DNA of 64,000 bases from Boswellia sacra. Lineage: Eukaryota > Streptophyta > Magnoliopsida > Sapindales > Burseraceae. The position numbers and the translations under genes were made by a program. The notes under the pieces are model-generated. The model had not been told where the DNA came from, ran no database searches, and saw only the letters and a program-made list of their open reading frames with translations. The stretch is taken from assembly GCA_013180625.2 (NCBI GenBank), contig SNVD02005093.1:1-64000 (forward strand), given 5' to 3'. Positions within the stretch are counted from its first letter, which is position 1; every line of letters begins with the position of its first letter. Positions 10,450 to 22,544 of the stretch are shown one piece after another.

Positions 10450-10650
10450 TTTGAACTTCTTTCTTCAAGACAGACTTCTTTCTTCAAGGTAAACTTCAAA
10501 TTTCTTATTCAAAATCCCTTCTTAAGGGTGGACTTCCTTTTTCAAAGGAGATGTCTTCTTCAAGGTAGATGCCTTCTTCAAGGTAGATGGTTTCTCCAAC
10601 GGAAGTGGCTTCTTTAAGGTAGATAGATTCTTCAAAGGAGATTCCTTCCG
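10450..10650. repeat. Short tandem repeats (cttcttcaaggtagatg)
   Basis: Diverged 18-24-bp units of the form ttcttcaaggtagatg follow directly on the 45-bp repeats. Similar Lys/Leu-coding-looking arrays occur in plant LTRs and spacers. No gene is assigned. Confidence 0.7.
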
Positions 10651-12255
10651 CATTGTGGCTATGAGAAAAAGAGGTACACAGGGACAATTAAGAATTTATA
10701 GAACCAAAACTAGAATATGATATACCAGAGTTACATCGCAACACTACGTATTAATAAATATGCACTAGTTTTTTTTTTTTTTGCTTTTTTTTTTCCATAC
10801 TCAATTATATGCACAAGTCTATAGTAAGAGATTCAATAAACAAATTGAAGTAAAAGCTGATTATTTAAGTCACATTATCTGCTCATAAAAGTTTTATATT
10901 ATGATAAGTCAGTTTTATATAAAAGTTTAAACGTAAATTTTGTAAGACTGGTAATGTTCATAAAATAATTATTCCATAAAAAAATCAATTACTCTAGTTT
11001 AATTGGTATTATCGTTTCTTTAGGGTAACAAAATGTTTTCATTGGGAATTCATTTACAAAACTGGTGCACATAAAAGTGTGCTCAGAGTTCTTCTGTTAA
11101 TTATCTGCTCTGAAGTTTGTATTTATGTGTTGAATGGTAGAAACCCAATTTTTAAAATTTTTTGTCTTTTTATTAGTAATTCAACTTCTAATTTCATCGG
11201 CACTTACTGGAATTAGGAACTACATTTTTAGTACAGATATTTTAAAATTTTGCATATGGGCCTCTCACAAGAGAAAAAAAAAAAGGCAAAATATAATGTA
11301 ATTTATGGAAAACATTTATAATATACTGAAAAGATGCAACTATTAACAATCATTAACCAACATCAAAGTCACTTATTGCATGGAACTATGCAAAATTTTA
11401 CAGGGGTTCAAATTTAAAGAGAAAGTCTTCATGCTTATGAACCACATCACAGGATCTTCTGCTGCAAGATCATGGTACAGAATTGCAGAATTAAGAGAAA
11501 AGGATGACATGTTGGTATAGCATTGCAGCCTGTACCGCTACAAAAATAAGTTAAAACAACACCCGTTAGTAGGCAAAATTAAGCTAGAAAGAACTCGATT
11601 CACTGTATAGTCGATGCAAGCAGATAGTTGAGGGAAATTGAGAATTAGAAAACTAGTATAAAATAGCAAACAGCCGACTTAGATTTTAAAAAAAGAAACT
11701 ATAAGTTTTAATTTCTATAAAATGAAACGTTTTTCAATGGCAGTTTTATAAGATTTCAATCAAAGGAAATCCCCGATTACCTAAACCCTTAGAAGACCAT
11801 ATATAAGATTACCTAAACCCGAAAAGCCCATATCTCATCTTTAGTGTCATTCCAATGTTAATTTATTATGTCACCAAAATATTCTCTAAATGCATTCTCT
11901 ACATAGTTAAAATGTTTAACATGACTTAATCCCCAACCAACAGAACAACGCAGGATTTTAAAGGAGGGACTAGGAAGAGTCTTGCCAAAAAGGGCCTTTA
12001 CATAATCAGTGTTGAAATATTAAAAGGTTAGAGACACCAGACATCCATGTGAAGAGAGACCAAAAAAAAAAAAAAACCCCAAATATTAACTAATTTAGTT
12101 TTTTCCAATCACGAATCAGTATTTGCTAATAAGCATTTCCATAAATTAACAAGATTCTTCAGACACTAAATAATATCATAAGCACAATAAAAACAGGCCC
12201 ACAACAAATACTTTATAGAAGAGTTTTAAAACCAAGTTTAAGGACAGAATCAACA
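10651..12255. other. AT-rich DNA downstream of the receptor-like pseudogene
   Basis: I see no gene. The part near 12256 would be the 3' untranslated region of the minus-strand LRR gene. Poly-A and poly-T tracts occur near 10770 and 12061. Confidence 0.55.
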
Positions 12256-15200
12256 TTACCAATTAGCTTCCAAGCTATGGCTGCAATAATTGCCCATATT
12301 CACTGCTATGAAGATGTAAGCCGTATCTTTAATATCACTCAAAAACTTGAAATAGGCATGTCTCCATGACTTTTTCAACACGAGAGTACCACTGACAGCC
12401 CAGAAGCCTAGAACGAATCCAAAAGCCATGCTAACATAAAATCCTTCGGTTATAAGTCCATCCTCATTGTCACTAAAAGTAATGTTTGGTTCTTGAGCTG
12501 ATCCATCTCCTGGACATTTTTTAGGTAAAGGGGGGCCACAGAGCTCTGGGTTTCCCCCATATGTAGATGCATCAAAACTCTGTGGTCTATTGCTTGATGG
12601 AATTTCGCCTGACAAGTTGTTGTTTGACAAATTCAAGACACCCAAAGCATTGAACTGAGAAAAACTTTCGGGAATTTCACCAGTAAGTAGGTTATTTGAC
12701 AAGTCAAGTGAATTCAACATGTTCAATTGACCAATCGTTGGAGGAATTGGTCCAGATAAATTGTTCCTTGATAGGTTCAATGAGATTAACCCTAGAAGAC
12801 TTGAAATTTCAATTGGAATGTTCCCATATAATTTGTTGCTTGAAAGATCAATGCTTTTTAGTAGTCCAAGAGTGCTTTTATACTCAGAATCTATTCCTTT
12901 CCAAATCAATGAGATATAGCTTTGATATGTAGTTCCATAATAACCAACGCTGTTTGCATCCCAAGCAAATACAAACGGCATTATGGTTGCATTTGAACTT
13001 CCGTTTTGACTGATTAATGCAGTCAAATTGTTGAGACATTTGAGTACAGTTCCGGAGATAATGTTCCGAGAGAAGTCCAAAACTTGAAGCATTGCTAGAT
13101 TACAAAGTTGGGTGGGAATACTTCCATGGAACTGGTTGGACCGTAGACTAATAACAACTAACTCGGGGAAACTGCTACCTATCCATGCTGGTATCATCCC
13201 GAAGAGTTTATTATTTCCCAAATTCAAAATTTTCAAACGGTTGCAATTCTTCAAAGATGATGGCAACTCCCCAACCAAACTATTGTTTTGTAAATCCAAA
13301 GCCCATAATGGACAATCGAAGTGTATTTTGTCAGGAATTTTTCCAGAAAAATTATTGTGCGCCAAAGACAAAATTTCAAGTTTTGCCAATACATAAAACA
13401 ACTAGGCAACTCTCCTGATAATTGATTATTTGACAGATCCAAAATGTTTAATCTATCGCGGGAAATGTCACATAAAAGAGAAATTGTTCCCGAGAATAAA
13501 TTGTTTGAAAGAATTAACGTTGTCAAGTTAGGCGGAACTGGTGGGATTGATCCCTGAAAACAGTTATAACTAAGATCAATTCCCGGATATCCATCAAACT
13601 TTAGTGATAAATCCGGCAACACACCGCTCATTCGATTATGCGAGATATTTAGATGGTCCACTGATGGAGACAAATCCCAAAACCAATTAGGAACAATATC
13701 TGAAATTTCAGCACCAGAAATATCAAGAAAAGAAAATGAATTTTGAGTTTGGAGCCATTTTGGAAAATGAGGCCCCAGTTTGCAGCCTGCCAGTGCAATA
13801 TATTGAAGTTGAAATGGAGGGGCCCAGCCAATGCTGAATTTCAACGACAGTGAATTGAAACTCAAGTCCATATACTTTAATTTGGAGAGATTTGACACAT
13901 GGCTTTCAGTGACCATACCTTCCAACAAATTGAAAGAGAGATCCAAACTCTCTAGTTTAGAAAGTTCTCCAATACTTAGGCTCAAGGTAGGGGTGGCAAT
14001 TTTTGACACGACCCGCGAACACGACACGAACACGACACGAACACGTTACACGATTAATAAATAGGTCGGGTTAGTGTTGAAGGTGTTCAACACGTCAACC
14101 CGTTTAATGACACGAATAGTTAAATATATTTTGTATATTCTTAATATGTAAATTCATTCAATGATATAAATTATTACCTACTTACAATATATATATTATA
14201 AAATTGAAATTTTTATACTATAAAATAAATTAATTTATAGAATAATAAATTATGATGATTTTAATAATATTTTATACTAACAATGGTTTATATTCTAAAA
14301 ATAATTTTAATTGATTTAAATATAGAGAATATAATATATTATGTATAACTAAGTTAAACAATTAAGTAAATTATGCGAATTAAATATGACACGATTACGA
14401 CACGCGGGTAACACGTTTAATAATCAGGCGGATTTGGGTTTCATATTTTGACACGAATAATTAAATGGGTCGACACGACACGACGCGATTGCCACCCCTA
14501 GCTCAAGGTTCCATTTAATAGATTATAGCTAAGATATAGCTCTTGCAATGAAAAACATGCTCTAAAATCAGGGAAAACTGACACCCAAAGCTGATTGTAA
14601 GTGAGATCTAAGATGGTAAGATTTGAAGGTTGTCCGAAACTTTTTGGCAAAGAGCCATCTAGTCTATTCGTGTGAAGTTGCAATTCCTTCAGTGATAAGA
14701 ATACTGTGAAATCAGGCAGTGAACCACTAAGCTCGTTTTTGCTCAATACCAAAATTTCCAAGGAATGTTTGGTGCAACCTGACAAATTGAAGAAAAGACT
14801 AGAAAGCTGTCCAGCGAGATTGTTGTCATGTAGATCCAACGTTTTTAGTCTGCAAAAATTTCGAAAGGATTTCGGAATAGCATTGATTTCATTATGAGAG
14901 AGGTAAAGATGCACCAGAGATGTCATGTTTGAAAAAGCATGGTTTGGAATGGAACCTCCTAAATTGTTGGAAGAGAGATCAAGATCAACAAGGCTGCTAC
15001 TATAGTGGACTAGCCAAGAGTATGTCGGATTAGAGAGTAGATGATTCCCAGACAGATCAAGGAAGGCAAGAAACTTGGAAGAATTAACAAAAGAAATAGG
15101 TGTTGTTGCAAAGACTGATGGGAGATTGCCATTTTTTAACTGCAAGTTTGTTAATGAAGGCAGTCCGCTAACTACTTGCACCCAATCTGTTGCTTCGCTA

Positions 15201-15763
15201 AGATTTACTCCATTGAGAGCAAGGTTTCGTAAAGAGAAGAGATGAGAAAGCCACTCAAGTTTCTCAGCATAGATCAAGGGATAACTGAGGTCAAGAGATT
15301 CCAATCTTGATAGGTTCCCAAGTTGAGTGGGAACTCTACCGCTGAAAAAGGCATTAGAGAGATCAAGGTGTCTTAATTTGTTAAGCAAGCCAATGAATTC
15401 TGGGATCTGTTGTCCTCCAAAATCAATGTAACTCAGGTTTAAATAATTCAAGTGCTGCAATTCAAGCAAGGAAGCACTAATATTACCTCTCAAACGCATG
15501 GAACCAAGATTTAGGATGACTACGTGGCCTGCTGTCTGGTTGCTACATGAAACGCCTCTCCATTTGCAGCAATCTTTTTCATTCCCCCATGTAGAAAGAT
15601 AGTCATATTCATCAATAAATTGTTGTTTGATCATCAGGAGAGCTTTTCTTTCCCTCTCTATGCACTTTATGCCAACATCTTCGTCTCTTGAACCCATTCC
15701 AAACCGATTCAGTAGTGAGACCAAAATGAAAACAAAAACTGTTTTGAGAGACACTCCTTTCAT
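12256..15763 (-). pseudogene. LRR receptor-like protein (EIX2/RLP type), interrupted
   Basis: Receptor-like proteins of this type sit in the plasma membrane, sense extracellular pathogen or developmental signals with leucine-rich repeats, and signal through partner kinases such as SOBIR1. The start at 15763 opens with a signal peptide (LKTVFVFILVSLLNRFG), followed by the LRRNT domain with its Cys pair (DCCKWRGVSC). Many LxxLxLxxNxLxGxIP repeats follow, then a transmembrane helix near the C-terminus (FYVSMAFGFVLGFWAVSG) and a short cytoplasmic tail with no kinase. Two lesions break it. A hAT MITE at 13988-14500 adds an in-frame stop after NGTLS. A one-base deletion near 13380-13390, within the repeat following YWQNL, shifts the frame. 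Removing the MITE plus one 8-bp duplication (521 bp) restores the first frame, so the insertion hit a then-readable gene. Without the lesions it would be about 990 residues, normal for the family. Confidence 0.85.
13988..14500. mobile_element. hAT-superfamily MITE inside the receptor-like gene
   Basis: It is 513 bp with perfect 13-bp terminal inverted repeats (TAGGGGTGGCAAT) and subterminal cacgacacgaacacg repeats. A perfect 8-bp target duplication, gctcaagg, flanks it at 13980-13987 and 14501-14508. The interior is AT-rich with no transposase. An 8-bp duplication with TAGGGGTGGCAA ends is the hAT pattern. Its terminal TA(G) supplies the TAG that truncates the host reading frame. Confidence 0.93.
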
Positions 15764-15889
15764 GATTAAGATGAACTATATATGTATAACACTTGCAGTG
15801 CATGCAACAATGATTTTTATGGTATTTCTAGTTACCGGAATCAACTATTATGTATTAGTTTCAAAAACTATAAAATAAATTGGACTGAA

Positions 15890-16020
15890 TTGACTTGAAA
15901 TTTTATTTTGCCAATAGCACTACTTCTAAAGTCAGTCAATGATAACGATATTATCCTACCAAAGTCAGTCACTATCATTATTCTGCAAAAGTCAGTCAAT
16001 GGTAATGGTGACCGTTGACT
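15890..16020 (-). promoter_or_regulatory. W-box cluster upstream of the receptor-like gene
   Basis: Four TTGACT W-box cores (WRKY factor sites) lie 127-257 bases upstream of the start codon at 15763: at 15890-15895 and 16015-16020 on the plus strand, and at 15934-15939 and 15994-15999 on the minus strand. Two of them sit in a repeated aaagtcagtcaatg element. This suits a defence-responsive receptor gene. It is motif evidence only. Confidence 0.45.
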
Positions 16021-16034
16021 TTGCTCTCCCCACA

Positions 16035-16170
16035 CCGAAAGCAGTGCACAATGCAACACAGAAGGAGCTATCTTTCCCTCTCAATGCACTTTATGCTAAC
16101 ATCTATGCCCGCAGAACTTAATCCAAACCAACTTGCCAAGTATACTACTGTTGAAACCAAAATGAAAAAT
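16035..16170 (-). pseudogene. Relic of a second receptor-like gene 5' end
   Basis: The stretch ctatctttccctctcaatgc onward, through ccaaaatgaaaaa at about 16165, matches the signal-peptide and early coding part of the receptor-like gene (15640-15740) with several substitutions. It keeps the order of the parent, but no LRR region follows. It is most likely the stump of a tandem duplicate. Confidence 0.6.
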
Positions 16171-18322
16171 AGTAAGTACTCGGCGAGACCGTACATCCAT
16201 GTATTGCATTTCTAAAATATATATCAGAACCAATTAAGTATTATATATTAAGTTTCAGAAATTATAAAATAATTCTAGAAATCTTTTCCGATAGAAGTAT
16301 TGTTTATGTTGTAAAGATTTAGATATTTTTCATCCCTTCATCATCGTCGTACGTTTGTCTATGATATATTGGATAAATGGACGGTAAGTCTGTGGAGCCT
16401 TTCTATATAAAATCCTCCTCACATGTTTGTAAATTACCGATTACAGTTTAATATGAAGAGAGCGTCTCATGCCTCGTAGACAATACCTTCGAATCAACTA
16501 GAGTGTATCACGTCAACGTCACGTTACCGCACGCATACGGCACACGCACCTGGTTGGTTTTCTTACTCTCTCCTTATGTTAACTCCACTTTCCCACTCCC
16601 GTATCCCGCGTGCTCTCCTTTCTCATATTCTCTGTGGGCGTCTTTGGCAGCCCATATAATATAGTATACGAGGTACTCAGTGGCAGATCCAAATATTTTG
16701 TTTAGAGGGAGCATCAGAGAATTAAAATAAATACGTAATTAAATATAATAATTAAAATTTAATTATATTTAAAATAATTTTCAGATATATTTATAAGTAT
16801 AAAGTAATATATTATAGTTTGAAAAAGTTTTCTAATATACATACATACATATACACGCGCGCGCGCGCGCGCACACACACATACACACATATATATATAT
16901 ATATATATCTATATATATAAGTTTTAAAGTATTTTTATTATAATTAAATTAATATATATTTGAATAATATTGTTTTAGCACTTTATATAAGAGCTAAATG
17001 TATTTAATATTTGAATTTTGATATTCTATAACTAGTGAATTTATTTTTTGTACTATTTGATTATTTAAATTTAAGATTATATATAAATTAATATATTGAT
17101 AATTAGTTTGTGTTCAAATAATATTTATAAAAAAATTTAGATTGATGTAGCATATATACTGCAAATAATCTTTCAAATCCATTATGATTATGTATATTCT
17201 AAATACTTTACAGAAAAATTGTTTGAGTATATATATCATGATATTTAAATCATATAATAATATAAAATGGAGGCACACGAATGAACCCACCTAACTATTT
17301 AGTTCTATGAATGTTTAACAAAAACTAACACCTAAAGTTAAGGGTGAACCTAAGTGTATGAGATATATTTGTTAAAATCAAGTAATTTTTATATAAGGGT
17401 ATATATGTGACAATTGAAACTTAAAGGGGTATCATGAAATTTTAGATTTTTAAGGGGGAGCATGTAGGTCCTCCTATGAAGGTACCATTTGCATAAATTT
17501 TTTTTAAATCGTGTCTGGTACAACAGAAGGGTGGATAACATACTAAAATATTGCATAAGATCCGTATAAGAATGGCATAAAAGAAGGTAAAATAATGATG
17601 TCCCCCATCATGTGTTAAGGTCGGTTAAAGATATGGGAGGTTGTTAGATATAATTTTTAATTCATAAGTGTTATATAATATAATATAATATTAAATATAT
17701 TATATTATAAAATATTATATTATTAAAAGATTTAAATTATACAACTTTATTTTTTGTTTTATTTTTTGACAATAAATATCGCAAACATATATAAATAAAT
17801 AAATATTTAAATTATTAGTTTATTAAATATTTAAATGAATTATTTTAATAAATAAATATAATCTATTAAATATTTAAATAAAAAATTAACTATCTAAAAA
17901 ATTAATTTAATATAAATAACTTTTAAAATTATTATATTTTAAAATATTTTATTAATTTTAAACTATTTTTATTGTTATAAAAAATTTAATATAATTAAAT
18001 ATAATCTTTTGATATACAATAAGAGTTTACTCAATCTTATATTATATAATTTTATATAATATTATCTATTATAATAATAATTAAACACTCCTATACATCA
18101 AACGCAGCGTTTTGTCTACTCTCATGCTCTCCTCTCGCACCGGCTCTTGCGCCCAATCCTCGGTCCCGCTCGTTTTAATAACCACTCACATATCTAACAT
18201 TACCTCCAGGAATTATATTGTTTCCTTCGCCTAAGTCACTTGCAAGTTGCAATAGTACTTCACGGCCAAACTTAAACCAATTCATTAAGAATTGTACCTG
18301 AAGTTTCAAGTGTTATAAAATA
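16171..18322. other. AT-rich intergenic DNA, no gene seen
   Basis: It contains a compound microsatellite (16845-16910). A stretch from about 16680 (cagtggcagatccaaatatt) to 17480 has related direct-repeat ends (...agggagcat and ...agggggagcat), which suggests an unclassified insertion. No coding frame is convincing. Confidence 0.5.
16845..16910. repeat. Compound microsatellite (CATA)n-(CG)n-(CA)n-(TA)n
   Basis: Consecutive runs of catacata, cgcgcg, cacaca and tatata. The alternating purine-pyrimidine (CG)n(CA)n block is a sequence that can adopt Z-DNA. Confidence 0.9.
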
Positions 18323-18627
18323 AATTGAAACTCTTTGTAGTTGACTTTGAAATTTTTGCGAACAACAAAATTGTTTCGTCTTTCTAAAGAGACTTCTTCT
18401 GATTGGGTTGTATTATTTATCACATAAACTCAAGCGTCATTTTCTTTGTTTGCGTGCCCACGAGAACTAAAAATTGAAACTGTTTGTAGTTGACTTTGAA
18501 ATTTTTGCAAACAACAAAATTGTTTCGTCTTTCTAAGAAACTTCTTCTGATTGGGTTGTATTATTTGTTACACGGTGCACATATACTCAAGCGTCATTTT
18601 CTTCTTTTGCGTGTCCATAAGAACTAA
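18323..18627. repeat. ~150-bp tandem duplication
   Basis: Two copies start at about 18323 and 18474. They share gtagttgactttgaaatttt, then caacaaaattgtttcgtctt, cttcttctgattgggttgta and tcaagcgtcattttctt, with a few indels. No gene is inside. Each copy contains one TTGACT core. Confidence 0.88.
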
Positions 18628-19858
18628 AGCGTCCCCACTATTCTGTCTATCCATTACTTTAATAAACATTAATAACAAAACAATATTTAATTATAGATTT
18701 TTATATAATTTTTAATTATCTAAATATCTTTAAAATTACAAGGAAATAATAGTATTTGGTTCTACCCGCTCGTTTAGTTGTACCATGGCCCTAAGCCATA
18801 TCACGGGGTTTAGATTTCATAGCACCTGCACATGCGTCATCAATAAGTTAAATTGCATTTAATTAGTAATGACTTTCTGTTTTTGCTTTTGAAATAAACT
18901 TATTTGCAATTTCAATTTAAAAAGGCATTTTCATCTTGCTTTTGCTCATCATTTATAATTTTTGTGCACCGAGTATACCTACTGTATATGAAGATCATGT
19001 GAATTTCAAACTTGGGTGGGACTATTTGCACCTAAAATATTACTGTGGACATTCATTTGTTATTATTAAATTTTTATATCTTTTATTATTTCCAAAATAA
19101 CATTCATTAAATATATTATAATTTTTTCCCATTTTATCTTGTTTGAGTACTTTGGTCTTTCTTCACGTGACTGTAACATTCTCTAATAAGGGTAAATTTT
19201 CAATTTTTTTTATTTTTCTTGAATAAGTTAATTAAGCCCCTTTTCTAGCTAAAGTGTCAATTATGAGTAATGTTAGACTTGTAATATTTATACAACTTAA
19301 GTTTTATAATATGACTTAACAGTCTACATGACGAAAATTCACTGAAGGAGAAAAAAACAAAAATGAATGAGAAGTTACATCTCTAATAAGATTGTGTCAC
19401 TTGAACGTCACATTATATTATAAAATTTATGTTATATGAATGTTATAAGTCTAACATTATTGGTTAATTATATCTCAAAAGATCCCATCACAAAACTTAT
19501 TTGAATGTTACAAAGTGTGTTTATAAACCTAATTAGGTTTACAAAATCCAATCCTTCTATGCATATATATATATAGTTTTACACTTTTTTTCCTGTTATA
19601 TCATATTTTGAAATTCTCTAAACTAATTAAGCTACACTATATGGTATATAACATGGGAAATTCAAATTTTTACTCTTTAATTAACTCTAAAAAATTTTCT
19701 AAAATTAAGCATATTACCATAATTGAATGAATAATAAGCACCTAATTGTGTTATGATCAAAGGAGGGCAGAGCAAGGATTTTCAATTGAGTGGGGACCAA
19801 AATATATATTAATCTTTTATAGATAAAAAATTGATTAATATTTAAATTGAAATATTTT
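18628..19858. other. AT-rich intergenic DNA, no gene seen
   Basis: Around 19270-19460 two segments (tgtaatatttataacaactt-like and its complement) look like the arms of a small, decayed foldback element. The ends are not clear enough to call it. Confidence 0.45.
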
Positions 19859-19866
19859 GAACTAGC

Positions 19867-20654
19867 AAGACCTGGCAATGGATCGTGTTAGAGTGGGTTC
19901 GTGCCGTTTCGTATTCGTGTCGTGTTACATTATGTTAATCCAGATCCGACTCATTAACTTATTGGATTTAAATCTAGAAACCCAAACCCAACTGTTAACT
20001 TAACGTGTTACCCGAATCCAACCCGTTTAACCTGTTTTTTATTTTTAAGTTAGACAATAATATGTGTAATATGATTTGTATAAATGCTAAACATATAATA
20101 CAATCAATAGTTTATAAATTTAAAATCTAACAAATATATTGAAATATATTGAAATATCCAAATTGAATATAATACGAAAATATAAACAAAATTTTGTATC
20201 CAACATCATTTGAAGATCCATCTAAAGCATATTTAAGATAAATAATTGATAATGTCTAATTATTTAATGATTTCTAAAAATGAAATAGGATATTTTATAA
20301 GTTTATTCTTTGTATTTTTCATCAAAATGTCATACTCATATACACATAAGAAAAAGATGACATAATTGTATTAGAATAATTTTAATTATGTTAAACATAG
20401 TTATAAATTAGTATTTATTATATTTTATCATTTTTTTACGTATCATAAATAAATTTACTATATTATCCTAAATATTAACAGATTAAATGGGTGAAATGGT
20501 TTTTTATAGGATAAACCCAAACATGGTCAAATATCCAAAGAGTTTTACCGTGGTAACCCATTAATGACCCAATCTGATATTATTATATCCAAAACACATT
20601 TTTACCGAATGAGTTCGTATCGTGTTAACGGTTCGTATAGAATTTATCAGGCTA
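19867..20654. mobile_element. hAT-superfamily MITE, older copy
   Basis: It is 788 bp, flanked by a perfect 8-bp duplication gaactagc (19859-19866 and 20655-20662). The left end reads aagacctggcaatgg and the right end inward TAGCCTGATAAA, which are decayed relatives of TAGGGGTGGCAA. Subterminal gtattcgtgtcgtgttac links it to the MITE inside the receptor-like gene. It has no coding capacity. Confidence 0.8.
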
Positions 20655-20662
20655 GAACTAGC

Positions 20663-21369
20663 TAGTAACATTAATATACAACGAAAATCACGAAATAATT
20701 AAATTCTACCTAAAAAGGTGCACATATGAATTTAAAGGTATGAATCTAATCTAAATTCTTAATATAGTTATAGATTTAATAAAAATCGCAAACCATATCT
20801 AGATTTTAAAACAAAAAATAATATTTTTTATATATTTAAGATAATAAATTAATCATATTTTTAATCGATATTTTTACATATTATTTTTATCTAAATCTAA
20901 ATTCTTAATTATTTTTTTATGTTCTATGAATTTAAAATTATTAAGAATATTAAGAAATTAGATACTTCTATAATTATTTATTTATGAAAATTTTCTAAAA
21001 TGATGTAGGCAAAATTTCATCAGTAAATACTAGAGTCTAAAACTTTGGTGCCACTAAGATTTAATTTATAAACTTGTAGCAAATCCATGGAACTAAAATG
21101 TACTCAAATCAGATTGAGTTGTAGCGTTTAAGAAGAGTATGGCCTATTTGCTTTATCAAATTATAATCGCTAATCAACATCAAAGTTTCTTAGCTCATAT
21201 CTAGTAGTCTACAAACAGAGTACTATGGCTAAAGACTCACACAATTAACAACCAATCATCCATAATCAACTTGATTGCAGATTTTAAACTTCCTTAACTA
21301 CTTAGGTCCCGCTTGGTTTGATTAATAGGGGAAAGGACTTAGGATTCCTTAGTTTTGTTTGGTTGAAGT
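20663..21369. other. AT-rich intergenic DNA, no gene seen
   Basis: I see no coding frame. The segment leads into an inverted-repeat element whose left arm begins near 21310 (ggtcccgcttggtttgatt). Confidence 0.5.
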
Positions 21370-21423
21370 TTTTTGACTTAGAAAAAGATTGTTTAGGAAT
21401 TAGTATTAAGACAATATTAAAAA

Positions 21424-22544
21424 GGGAAAATTGAAAAAATAGTTTAAATTAAGGGACCTAATTGAAAAATAAGCCACTCCCATAAAATTTTGATGCAGTA
21501 GACCTTTTTTTCTGATAAATTACCTCATTACCCTTCTTCGTATATTTTTCTGCATAATTCTCTCTCATCTTCTTCTCTCATCTTCATCATTTTTCTCTCT
21601 GTAATTCCAATATCTCTCTCATCTTTTTCTCTATTCTTCCTATATTTTACCGTATTTTCTCCATCTTATTTATCATCAAATATATTCATCAACTCAAATT
21701 TTAAAACCAGAAGAAAGAAGGCAAGAGAGAAACAAACAACGGTTTGGGAATCCGATAGCATGAAATCTAACACTCGACAGCATGAAAATCTGACACTCGA
21801 CATAATCTGACACTTGACAACATTAAATCGGACACTCGACGGTATGGAATCTAACACTCGACAGCATAAAAATCTGACACTCGACATAATCTAACACTTG
21901 ACAATATTAAATCCGATACTCGAAAGCATGAAAGCCGACACTCGATGGTATGAAATCTAACACTCAACAGTATAAAATCCGACACTCGACATAATCTGAC
22001 ACTTGAGAACATTAAATCCGACACTCGAATGCATAAAAGTCGACACTCGACGGTGTCAAATCTAGCACTCGACAGCATGAAAATCTGACACTCGACATAA
22101 TCCGACACTTGATAATATTAAATCTGACACTTAAAAGCATGAAATCCGACACTTGATGATATAAAATCTGACACTCAACAGCATAAAATCGACACTTAAG
22201 GCATGAATTGACCCTAGTTTTGAATAAGAGAAGAAAGTACAGAAAAATATGAGAAGAAGACAGAAGAAGATGAGAGAGATATTGGAATTGTAGAGAGAGA
22301 AAAAGTGAAGAAGAGAGAAGAAGATGAAATTTTTTTCTTTGTTTTATTGTTACTGCAACAGACGAGTATAAAAATATGAAGAGTTAAGTGCAGGGAAGAG
22401 AGAAGTGAGGCATTTCGGAATAAATTGAATTATTAAGGGTATTTTAGTCTTTTTTCAAAGAAAGTGTCTATGGTATAAACATTTTCAGGATGTGTCTAAA
22501 TTTCACTAAAGGCCCCTAATTCTGTCTATTTTTTCAATTTTTCC
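21424..22544. mobile_element. Mutator-type MITE carrying a satellite-like array
   Basis: It is 1121 bp. The termini are gggaaaattgaaaaaatag and, read inward from the right, ggaaaaattgaaaaaatag. A perfect 9-bp target duplication tattaaaaa lies at 21415-21423 and 22545-22553, as expected for Mutator-like elements. The arms contain long inverted stretches (ccaatatctctctcatctt at about 21606 and its complement near 22260-22290). The centre (21750-22205) is a tandem array. There is no transposase. A transcript could fold back along most of its length. Confidence 0.87.
21750..22205. repeat. Satellite-like array of 17-23-bp units with CGACACTCGAC core
   Basis: About 20 units alternate in a set order: ...cgacagcatgaaatct, ...cgacataatct, ...ttgacaacattaaatc, ...cgacggtatgaaatct. 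The set recurs at intervals of roughly 84-106 bp, a higher-order repeat. The gacactcgac core is near-palindromic with its neighbours. Reading frames across it give repetitive Ser/Arg/Val peptides and are artefacts. Confidence 0.85.

Noticed and set aside
21666..22108. Arg/Val/Ser repeat peptides on the minus strand
   Set aside because: They come from the CGACACTCGAC array in the Mutator-type MITE. Different frames give the same kind of repeat.
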